A stretch of DNA of 6,825 nt from NCBI GenBank assembly GCA_947074245.1, contig CAMTOW010000112.1:1-6825 (forward strand). The letters run 5' to 3'. Positions 1 through 5,793 of this stretch are shown here, one piece after another. Position 1 is the stretch's first letter. The number at the start of each line of letters is the position of its first letter. Position numbers and translations under genes: made by a program. Source of the stretch: an uncultured Bacteroidales bacterium. GTDB taxonomy: Bacteria; Bacteroidota; Bacteroidia; Bacteroidales; JAUNSR01. The notes below the pieces were generated by a model. It was not told the DNA's origin and made no database searches. It saw only the letters and a program-made list of their open reading frames with translations.

Positions 1-83
1 GGAGAAACAATATAGAATGCGGCTGAAATGAGAACCGCTACGGCAGATATCATAAAAAGATATCCATAAATTTTATCTTTCAT
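1..83 (-). CDS. Small membrane protein, N-terminal fragment (cut by left edge)
   Basis: Reading the minus strand from ATG at 83 gives 27 codons, beginning MKDKIYGYLFMISAVAV, with no stop before the window edge. After a short charged start the rest is one hydrophobic segment (about residues 8-26), so this is either a signal anchor or the first membrane helix. The start lies 5 bases beyond the stop codon of the FtsB/DivIC gene, so the two are very probably co-transcribed. The function cannot be told from this fragment. Because it sits with an exosortase-family gene, an exosortase-associated membrane protein is one possibility, but that is only a guess from position. The open frame, start and spacing are seen directly; membrane location is inferred from hydrophobicity. 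Confidence 0.6.
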   Translation of the reverse strand, partial: MKDKIYGYLFMISAVAVLISAAFYIVS

Positions 84-88
84 ATACG

Positions 89-415
89 TTATGGATCAAT
101 CAAGAATATTTCTTCGTTTTTTTTCTTCATCAGGAATTGTTCGCGAGCGAATTTTTCGAGGTTCGCTGGACTAGAATTCAATTCGTTGAATTTGGTTTTA
201 CTTATATCGATTTCTTTTTTGTAATAGTTAATCTCTTTCTTTAATTCACGGATCTTGATATCGTAATAGAATCGTTTGATAAAACTATTGCTGTCAAAAA
301 ACAAAACATATAACGAAAACAATGCCAAGCCTAGACGTACTAGTTTGTAGGAGCGTCTGAAATGGATGAAAGCATTTATGAAATGATTCAATCGGTCTTT
401 CAATGATATTTTCAT
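89..415 (-). CDS. FtsB/DivIC-family septum formation initiator
   Basis: This 108-residue protein has the layout of the FtsB/DivIC family (septum formation initiator), the small bitopic proteins that link FtsQ/DivIB and FtsL in the divisome. A basic cytoplasmic start (residues 1-27, many K/R) is followed by one membrane helix (about 26-40, LVRLGLALFSLYVLFF). A charged coiled-coil stretch follows (about 50-80, rich in K/E with regular I/L), and then the conserved end NLEKFAREQFLMKKKNEEIF (about 86-105), which is typical of the family in Bacteroidota. The length is normal. The ATG at 415 is the only sensible start and the stop is TAA. It lies 43 bases downstream of the exosortase-family gene and 5 bases before the next minus-strand gene, which suggests one operon. 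Family assignment is firm; the exact orthology (ftsB versus divIC) is left open. Confidence 0.88.
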   Translation of the reverse strand: MKISLKDRLNHFINAFIHFRRSYKLVRLGLALFSLYVLFFDSNSFIKRFYYDIKIRELKKEINYYKKEIDISKTKFNELNSSPANLEKFAREQFLMKKKNEEIFLIDP

Positions 416-458
416 TTTCGAATTATATTAATCAGATGGATGCAAAAATAATTAATTA

Positions 459-1058
459 TTAGGCCGTATACCTATCTTTCGGTGAATTTATGAGTTCTTC
501 CCAAATAACCCAAAGCAGAAATATCACTATATAATAAGGATGATTAAACAGAAAATGCCAATAATGGAATTCATTGAAGTCAATCCCCGTCTTATATAGG
601 ATAAAAACGATCCGGAAGATGTTGAAGAACCAAACGACGAGCAGCCCTAAGGGGATAAACCATAATTTCTTTCGGTAATCGCCAGGAGTAAAAATCATCG
701 GAATAAGAAACATGAGCAACTGTTTGAAGCCAGTGCACCCCCAGATGATATTGACCGATCCGCCTAAATCAGATCCGTAATATCGAATCCATGTATCCTC
801 AATGACCAAAGGTGAAATGCCACACCAACGAGCGATGTGATAGCAGACTGAAGCCGTAAAGCGGGAAAAATCGTAGAAAAACGGCGTGCAGTCGAATCCG
901 CAAATTGAAATTTCCTGTCCTTCCATATTGCCGTCGACCAACCATTTCCATAGAAAATGCATCCCAAAAAAGAAGACGGAAAAAATAAATAAATTCTTTA
1001 GTTTTTTGAAATTATTTAAATAACCGCTGAGTTTATCTTTGAATTGAATGGTATTCAT
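459..1058 (-). CDS. Exosortase/archaeosortase-family membrane transpeptidase
   Basis: This 199-residue multi-spanning membrane protein carries the three signature sites of the exosortase/archaeosortase superfamily. They are the catalytic cysteine in IIWGCTGFKQ (C108), the arginine in WFFNIFRIVF (R149), and histidines in EFHYWHFLFN (H165 and H168). The order Cys-Arg-His and their positions at membrane helix ends match the family. Hydrophobic segments lie at about 23-41, 102-123, 132-155 and 174-190. Members cut C-terminal sorting tags (PEP-CTERM-like) of secreted proteins at the cytoplasmic membrane and pass them on to another carrier. The Bacteroidota members are short, like this one. No tagged substrate is seen in the window. 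The neighbour downstream on the same strand is the FtsB/DivIC gene. I do not assign an Xrt subtype: XrtF and other Bacteroidota types cannot be separated by eye. The start is ATG at 1058 and the stop is TAA. Confidence 0.82.
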   Translation of the reverse strand: MNTIQFKDKLSGYLNNFKKLKNLFIFSVFFFGMHFLWKWLVDGNMEGQEISICGFDCTPFFYDFSRFTASVCYHIARWCGISPLVIEDTWIRYYGSDLGGSVNIIWGCTGFKQLLMFLIPMIFTPGDYRKKLWFIPLGLLVVWFFNIFRIVFILYKTGIDFNEFHYWHFLFNHPYYIVIFLLWVIWEELINSPKDRYTA

Positions 1059-1160
1059 AATAAGAAGTATACAACGACGTTAAATGATAAATGAACCAAG
1101 AAAACCGGTGATTTTTTCAGATTAAAAAACAATACGATGAAGTTGCATATCATTTTTTTA

Positions 1161-1168
1161 TAACTTTG
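1161..1168 (+). promoter_or_regulatory. Candidate Bacteroidetes -7 element for coaX
   Basis: TAACTTTG matches the Bacteroidetes -7 consensus TAnnTTTG at all fixed positions. It lies 16 bases before the GTG start of coaX, so the mRNA leader would be only about 10 bases. The -33 box is poor: the only candidate is GTTG at 1142-1145, with a spacer shorter than usual. The element would drive coaX and the two genes after it. It is supported by sequence match and position only. Confidence 0.5.
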
Positions 1169-1184
1169 TCGAAAATTCGAAAAA

Positions 1185-1913
1185 GTGAATCTTATTATCG
1201 ATCAAGGTAACACGAGGGCAAAGATAGCAATTTTTAAGGATCAGGAATTGTGTGAGATGTCTGAACTTGACTGTCTTGATGTTAAATCTTTAAAGGAATT
1301 CATCGGATCCCGAGTCATAAAAAACTGCATTCTTTCGTCGGTTAAAACGGTAGGCTCGGATTTATGTGCCTATCTTAAAACGTCATTCTTTAACTTTGTG
1401 CATCTGAATTATAAGACTCCGATGCCATTGAGGTTGGGTTATGCCACCCCCGAAACACTCGGGTGTGATCGTATCGCAGCCGCGGCCGGCGCATCCGATG
1501 CAAAAGCGGCATGTCCAGTGATCGTAATCGATGCCGGGACAGCCATTACCTATGATTTTATGAACGCAGAAGGTGTTTTTGAAGGCGGTGATATCGCACC
1601 AGGAATACATTTGCGATTAAAGTCTTTAAATGAATTCACAGATCGATTGCCGCTGATTGATAAGACCGGTGAAGTGCCGTTGGTGGGCTACAATACGGAA
1701 ACAGCGATACGCAGTGGTGTGATCAATGGGATTTGTTATGAAATCGAAGGATTTATTGCCACAATAAAGGCGACTCACCCTATGGTTTTGGTATTTTTAA
1801 CGGGTGGTGATGCGATTTACTTGGCTGAAAAAATTAAATATCCCATCTTTGTGGATAAGAATTTAGTCTTAAAGGGTTTGAACAGAATATTGAACTATAA
1901 TGTTGAACAGTAA
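1185..1913 (+). CDS. coaX: Type III pantothenate kinase
   Basis: This 242-residue protein phosphorylates pantothenate, the first step of coenzyme A synthesis, in the cytoplasm. Three ASKHA-fold signatures are visible: IIDQGNTRAK (D6, G8, N9, T10) for phosphate binding, TLGCDRIAAAAGA (G93, D95, R96) for pantothenate and dimer contacts, and VIDAGTAITYDF (D116, G118, T119). They are followed by GGDIAPGI (134-141). The length is usual for the family. The start is GTG at 1185: it places the first motif at the N-terminus as in relatives, and the in-frame ATG at 1137 is cut off by TAA at 1161. No Shine-Dalgarno sequence is present, as expected in Bacteroidota. The last 14 bases overlap the start of the outer-membrane protein gene in another frame, so the two are probably translationally coupled. 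The identification is secure. Confidence 0.95.
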   Translation: MNLIIDQGNTRAKIAIFKDQELCEMSELDCLDVKSLKEFIGSRVIKNCILSSVKTVGSDLCAYLKTSFFNFVHLNYKTPMPLRLGYATPETLGCDRIAAAAGASDAKAACPVIVIDAGTAITYDFMNAEGVFEGGDIAPGIHLRLKSLNEFTDRLPLIDKTGEVPLVGYNTETAIRSGVINGICYEIEGFIATIKATHPMVLVFLTGGDAIYLAEKIKYPIFVDKNLVLKGLNRILNYNVEQ

Positions 1914-3204
1914 AAAAAAATTAATACTACTAGCTTTATTAGCTGTTGTTTATACGGGAGTAAAGGCTCAGAATATGAATCCAAGTAATAACGGTAATAC
2001 TCCTTATTCACGTTATGGTTATGGACGTTTGGCTGAAACCTCATTCATCAGAAACCGAGGTATGGGTGGAATCGGGTATGGTATCCGAACCAACCAGCAG
2101 ACCAATACGATGAATCCGGCTTCTTATACAGCCATCGACTCACTGACTTTCCTCTTTGATTTCGGGTTGAACGTACAAATTGACAAGTACAAGGAGTTCG
2201 GCATGTCTGAATCAAAATGGGACGGCGGTCTGGATTATCTAGCCATGCAATTCCCAATGGGTAAGTATTTCGCAGCCAGCATCGGGTTATTGCCTTATTC
2301 TTATGTAGGGTATTCTTACGGTGTGAGCGACAGTCTTGCCATTGACGGCTCGTTGACCGATGAGAAAATCGCATATACACAGGCGTATGCCGGGAACGGA
2401 GGTCTTAATAAAGCTTACGTCGGACTCGGTTTTGAACCATTCAAAGGGATCTCTGTTGGTGTTAATGTAGGGTATATCTTCGGTGAAGTCGCAAACGACT
2501 GGGCCGTGGCCTTCACCAGCGGGAACTATAGTACGACATCGGTAAACCGTCAGCTTTCAGCCAGAGCCCTTGAGTTACAATTCGGGATGCAGTTGAATCA
2601 TACATTCAATGAAAAGCATAACGTAACACTCGGTGGGGTATTCGCGCCGAAAATGAATATGCGTTTGGATGCACACAATATCACCACTACGGCGTATTCC
2701 GATACGACTAAAGTGCGTAGAGACGTCGATATTCCGATGAAATACGGAATCGGGGTGTCTTATGTCTATGATAAACGACTAACCGTCGGTGCAGACTATT
2801 CGATGGAGGCATGGGGAGACGTGCGAGGCCTGAATGATAAAATGGAAATTCAGAGCGGATTATATAAGGACCGTTCTAAGTTCGCATTCGGGGCGGAGTA
2901 TATCCCTTCATTCATCAGTAATAATTATTTCCAACGTATGCGTTATCGTTTGGGAGCTCACTATTCAGAGTCATATATCGATGTAAAAGTGAATCCGAAC
3001 GACGCAGGCAGTCGGAATAAAGAATATGGTGTTACCGTCGGTTTGGGATTCCCATTGAAAGGACAGAAATCCGTAATCAACGTAGCATTCGAATACATTG
3101 ATGTAAAACCACATAATAAATCGTATTTGTCTGAAAGCTATTTTCAGCTGAACCTAGGTTTGACATTCAATGAATTCTGGTTCTTTAAAAATAAGATCAA
3201 ATAA
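1900..3204 (+). CDS. Outer-membrane beta-barrel protein, conserved in Bacteroidales, function unknown
   Basis: This 434-residue protein begins with a signal peptide: KKK at residues 5-7, a hydrophobic core at 8-20, and a likely signal peptidase I cut after VKA at residue 24. The mature part opens with the motif NTPYSRYGYGRL and then RGMGGIGYG and MNPASYTAIDSLTF, features I associate with a conserved Bacteroidales outer-membrane family distantly like OmpP1/FadL. The remainder is rich in alternating aromatic/polar stretches with glycine turns (for example PYSYVGYSYGVSD, KAYVGLGFEP, NLGLTFNEFWFF), as expected of beta strands in a barrel. The protein ends FFKNKIK rather than with a bare aromatic residue. 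The ATG at 1900 overlaps coaX by 14 bases; no other start keeps the signal peptide. Codons 5-7 are a run of nine A. The cargo, if any, is unknown; transport across the outer membrane is only a family-level guess. Confidence 0.8.
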   Translation: MLNSKKKLILLALLAVVYTGVKAQNMNPSNNGNTPYSRYGYGRLAETSFIRNRGMGGIGYGIRTNQQTNTMNPASYTAIDSLTFLFDFGLNVQIDKYKEFGMSESKWDGGLDYLAMQFPMGKYFAASIGLLPYSYVGYSYGVSDSLAIDGSLTDEKIAYTQAYAGNGGLNKAYVGLGFEPFKGISVGVNVGYIFGEVANDWAVAFTSGNYSTTSVNRQLSARALELQFGMQLNHTFNEKHNVTLGGVFAPKMNMRLDAHNITTTAYSDTTKVRRDVDIPMKYGIGVSYVYDKRLTVGADYSMEAWGDVRGLNDKMEIQSGLYKDRSKFAFGAEYIPSFISNNYFQRMRYRLGAHYSESYIDVKVNPNDAGSRNKEYGVTVGLGFPLKGQKSVINVAFEYIDVKPHNKSYLSESYFQLNLGLTFNEFWFFKNKIK

Positions 3205-3231
3205 ACAATAATCTAATCGCGATATATTAAA

Positions 3232-4584
3232 ATGAAATCTGGTAAACTTATTATCTCAGCACTATTGATGATGGGAGCTACTTCCTTATTCGCACAGACA
3301 GGTGCGCAGGATGGCTCTAAATATGGAAAAGGTGAAGATAGCATCCGTTGTATCAAAAACATGAGTCTTTATGAACCTTATGCGAAAGCAAAGAATTATA
3401 AGGATGCACTTGAATTTTGGGCATTAGCATACGAAGAGTGTCCGGCAGCAAGTAAAAATCTTTACATTTACGGTGTGAAAATTTTGGAATGGCAGATTCA
3501 AAATGAAAAAGATCCGGCCAAACGACAGGAATTGATCAATAAAATGATGAATCTGTATGATAACCGTATCAAATATTTCGGAAACGACGCTCAATGGCCT
3601 GCAAACCGAATCTTAGGAAATAAGGCGGTTGATTATCTTGCGTTGATGGGAGATAAAGCTGATAAAAAACAAGCATTCCAATGGTTGAACGAATCAATTA
3701 AAGCGCGTCAGGGACAATCGAGCCCGGAAGTCGTAAAAGATTGGGTATTGACATCGGAAGAGTTCTTTAAAGCGAACCCTTCGTTGCGTGAAGAGTATAT
3801 CAATCATTACCTAGAAGGAATGGGTTATTTGGATACGTATCTTGCTACCGCAAAAGGTGGAATGGTACAATATACCGAGCAAGTCAAATCTTTGTTGAGT
3901 CAGCGTTTCGCAGCAAGTGGCGCAGCTGATTGTGATGCGCTTCAAGCTATGTATGCTCCGAAAGTAAAAGAGAACAAAGACAATATCGAATTCCTAAAAT
4001 CGACCATCGCCTTGTTGCGTCGTTCAAGATGTCAGGAAAGTGATGTTTATTTCTTAGCTTCAGAATACGCTCATAAGATTCAGCCAACGATGGAGTCGGC
4101 AGTAGGTATGGGTAAACAGGCGGTTAAGAAAGATGACCTAAACCAGGCTATCACTTACTTCCAGGAAGCATCTACTTTGGCAACAGACGCATCAGATAAA
4201 GCGGAAATCGATTTGAATATCGCGAGTCTTTACTTCAAACGTCGCAACTATCCACAGGCACGTACGTATGCACTTCGTTCGTTGGAAAACGATCCGAACA
4301 ATGCAACACCGTATATCCTAATTGCAAATATGTATGCTTCGGATGCTCGTAACATCTATCCAAGCGATCCAATTATGGCTCAGGCGGTATATTACGCAGC
4401 TGTAGATAAATTGGAACGCGCGAAATCTGCAGATCCTTCAAAAGCGTCAGAAATTAACTCGATGATCTCATCTTATCGTGCTAACTTCCCTAAAAACGAA
4501 GATGTATTTATGCATCAGGATCTAGAAAAAGGAAAACAGATCACAATCGGTGGTTGGATTCAAGAGAAAACAACCGTACGCTAA
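3232..4584 (+). CDS. Secreted TPR-repeat protein, conserved in Bacteroidales
   Basis: This 450-residue protein has a signal peptide (MKSGKLIISALLMMGA...) with a likely cut after SLFA at residue 21, so it is exported, probably to the periplasm. The mature part is helical. The best tetratricopeptide-like repeats are at about residues 288-321 (DLNQAITYFQEASTLA) and 324-357 (NIASLYFKRRNYPQARTYAL, ending in NDPNN), with a likely further repeat after 358. Four cysteines, C40, C70, C234 and C267, fall into two pairs of similar spacing, compatible with disulfides outside the cytoplasm. The C-terminus is GKQITIGGWIQEKTTVR. The gene starts 27 bases after the outer-membrane protein gene and ends with tandem stops TAA TAG just before a strong terminator. 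TPR proteins usually act as binding scaffolds. The partner is unknown; the barrel protein encoded upstream is the natural candidate by position. Confidence 0.82.
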   Translation: MKSGKLIISALLMMGATSLFAQTGAQDGSKYGKGEDSIRCIKNMSLYEPYAKAKNYKDALEFWALAYEECPAASKNLYIYGVKILEWQIQNEKDPAKRQELINKMMNLYDNRIKYFGNDAQWPANRILGNKAVDYLALMGDKADKKQAFQWLNESIKARQGQSSPEVVKDWVLTSEEFFKANPSLREEYINHYLEGMGYLDTYLATAKGGMVQYTEQVKSLLSQRFAASGAADCDALQAMYAPKVKENKDNIEFLKSTIALLRRSRCQESDVYFLASEYAHKIQPTMESAVGMGKQAVKKDDLNQAITYFQEASTLATDASDKAEIDLNIASLYFKRRNYPQARTYALRSLENDPNNATPYILIANMYASDARNIYPSDPIMAQAVYYAAVDKLERAKSADPSKASEINSMISSYRANFPKNEDVFMHQDLEKGKQITIGGWIQEKTTVR

Positions 4585-4592
4585 TAGAGAGC

Positions 4593-4620
4593 GTATTGCC
4601 GAATACTGATCAGACAGTAT
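4593..4620 (+). other. Two overlapping small inverted repeats after the TPR gene
   Basis: GTATT (4593-4597) can pair with AATAC (4602-4606), and ATACTG (4603-4608) can pair with CAGTAT (4615-4620). The two hairpins share bases and exclude each other. They lie between the tandem stops of the TPR gene and the large terminator. They may only protect the mRNA 3' end, or may mean nothing. Confidence 0.3.
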
Positions 4621-4622
4621 AT

Positions 4623-4691
4623 AAAGTCACAAATCGAATTGATAGAAAATGTTTCTACCACATCGATTTGTGGCTTTTCTTTTTTATTTTT
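4623..4691 (+). terminator. Rho-independent terminator with nested hairpin
   Basis: A 15-base left arm (4623-4637, AAAGTCACAAATCGA) pairs with 4663-4677 (TCGATTTGTGGCTTT) with one G-T pair. Inside the loop TAGAAA (4643-4648) pairs with TTTCTA (4652-4657) around a three-base loop. A T-rich tract (4675-4691, broken only by one C and one A) follows. This should end the coaX / barrel protein / TPR transcript and insulate lptC from it. Confidence 0.88.
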
Positions 4692-4717
4692 GTTCATTAT
4701 AATAGATTATAGGTTTA
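4689..4717 (+). promoter_or_regulatory. Candidate promoter for the lptC operon
   Basis: TTTG at 4689-4692 and TAGGTTTA at 4710-4717 are separated by 17 bases and resemble the Bacteroidetes -33 (TTTG) and -7 (TAnnTTTG) boxes, with one mismatch in the last base of the -7 box. A promoter is expected here because a strong terminator sits just upstream. The predicted transcript start, about 5-9 bases after the -7 box, falls at or just past the ATG at 4721. That leaves little or no leader, so either this is not the promoter or the start codon needs care. Confidence 0.4.
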
Positions 4718-4720
4718 TCG

Positions 4721-5383
4721 ATGGATGTTGAGAAATACGTAAAAAATAGTTCGGGTTTAAATTCAATCAGTTTGATCTTATTCATTCTGATCGCGGGATG
4801 TATCTCTTCTTGCAAGAAGGCGAAGAACGAAATGGTCGGCGCATTCGATGATAAGCGTTAGATTCCGACATTGAGCACGAAGGATGTATCGACGCTGATA
4901 TCCGATTCGGGAGTAACCAAATACCGTATCACCGCGAAACAGTGGGATATGTATGATAAGGCGAAAGAGCCCTACTGGTATTTTCCGGAAAAACTCTTCG
5001 TGGAAAAATTTGATTCTGTCTACGCGACGGAAGCCAGTATAAAAAGCGATACGGCATATTTTTATAAGAATAAGCGATTGTGGCATCTGATCGGTAATGT
5101 ATTTGTAGTAAACGTCAATGATGAGCAGTTTACGACAGATGAGTTGTTTTGGGATCAGCGAACGCAACGGATCTACTCAGACGCATTCATCCATATTGAG
5201 CGGAAGGATGTTATATTGGAGGGTGTCGGTTTTGAATCGAACGAGAATTTGACTAAATATACCATACGTACTCCAAGCGGTATATTCCCGATATCCGATA
5301 AGCCACAGGTGAAAAACGACACGTTTGCAGTACAAACGCCATTATCGACCAATCATTCAACTAAGGAAGATACGATTCAATGA
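4721..5383 (+). pseudogene. lptC: LPS export protein LptC, interrupted by in-frame TAG
   Basis: LptC is the periplasmic, membrane-anchored partner of the LptBFG transporter and hands lipopolysaccharide to LptA. From ATG 4721 the frame gives a short polar start, a hydrophobic stretch with lipobox IAGC (cysteine 27), then KKAKNEMVGAFDDKR, and then TAG at codon 47 (4859-4861). The same frame continues without gap: IPTLSTKDVSTLISDSG, KEPYWYFPEKLFVEKFDS, ELFWDQRTQRIYSD and GVGFESNENLTKYTIR, all typical of LptC in Bacteroidales. Full length would be about 220 residues, normal for the family with its anchor. An internal start at TTG 4871 would give 170 residues with no anchor or signal, so it is unlikely to rescue function. 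The gene ends in TGA, overlapping the next ATG by four bases (ATGA). The family call is strong. Whether it is a pseudogene, a suppressed stop or a sequencing error is open. Confidence 0.82.
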
Positions 5384-5793
5384 ATACGATGCAATTAATA
5401 GTCATAGCCATAGCATTACTGTTTTCTGCCTTTTTTTCGGGGATGGAGATCGCATTCGTTTCGTCGAATAAAGTAAGGTATGAACTGGACAAAAAGAAAA
5501 AGGGAATATCCGGGCAGATTATTGGTCTTTTTTATAAGAATAATGAACGCTTCATCTCTACGCTTTTAATTGGGAACAATATCGCGCTAGTCGTTTACGG
5601 GATTATGATGGCTCGAATCCTCGAACCCTGGCTAGAGCGTCTGTGGGCAAACGAAGCTTTTATCGTTCTGTCTCAAACCGTTTTATCGACTTTGTTGATC
5701 CTAGTGACTGCCGAGTTTCTGCCAAAGACTATTTTTAAAATCAATCCGAATCTTTCCCTAAAGTTTTTCGCCGTACCCTTGTGGTTAATCTAA
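5380..5793 (+). pseudogene. CNNM/CorC ('hemolysin-like') protein, 5' part ending at in-frame TAA
   Basis: This is the N-terminal part of a CNNM-type membrane protein (DUF21 domain), a family linked to magnesium/cobalt handling and often annotated 'hemolysin'. The 137 residues begin MNTMQLIVIAIALLFSAFFS, then GMEIAFVSSNKVR, the family's signature (small residues and an acidic residue in the first helix, then S-N/R-x-R). Further helices lie at about 60-78 (STLLIGNNIALVVYG, another conserved DUF21 stretch) and 93-112, followed by AEFLPKTIFKINPN. The frame ends at TAA 5791-5793 in the middle of the conserved membrane domain, after FAVPLWLI. The next codon, ATG 5794, continues the same frame with the rest of the gene. 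The start overlaps the lptC stop as ATGA. As a separate protein it would be an incomplete DUF21 domain. Confidence 0.83.

Noticed and set aside
416..458. Separate promoter for the FtsB/DivIC gene in the 43-base gap
   Set aside because: On the minus strand there is a TTTTTG, but the -7 match (TAATTCGA) is poor, and the gap is short enough for read-through from the exosortase gene.
764..967. 67-codon minus-strand ORF inside the exosortase gene
   Set aside because: It overlaps a well-supported gene in another frame and shows no domain, signal peptide or family wording.
1059..1160. Promoter for the leftward exosortase operon
   Set aside because: One must exist in this divergent gap, but no TAnnTTTG-like box at a fitting distance was convincing on the minus strand.
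1137..1163. Earlier ATG start for coaX at 1137
   Set aside because: The codon is in frame but meets TAA at 1161, before the GTG at 1185. It would also lie upstream of the -7 promoter box.
1383..1610. 75-codon minus-strand ORF opposite coaX
   Set aside because: It lies antisense to the conserved catalytic region of coaX. Its Cys/Gly-rich translation mirrors the kinase codons and has no family features.
2048..2380. 110-codon minus-strand ORF opposite the barrel-protein gene
   Set aside because: It is antisense to a clear coding region, and its Arg/Ser/Trp-rich translation is typical of a shadow frame.
4778..5167. 129-codon minus-strand ORF opposite lptC
   Set aside because: The plus strand here carries conserved LptC sequence; the antisense frame has no recognisable features.
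4871..5383. LptC as an intact 170-residue gene starting at TTG 4871
   Set aside because: This start leaves no signal or membrane anchor, while the same frame just upstream encodes a lipoprotein signal with lipobox. The upstream part clearly belongs to the gene.
4859..5793. Genome-wide recoding of TAA and TAG as an amino acid
   Set aside because: TAA ends five genes here (FtsB/DivIC, exosortase, coaX, barrel, TPR), TAG ends the CNNM/CorC gene and TGA ends lptC, all at plausible places. The residues expected at the two internal stops also cannot be fixed by eye. Local mutation, error or suppression is simpler.
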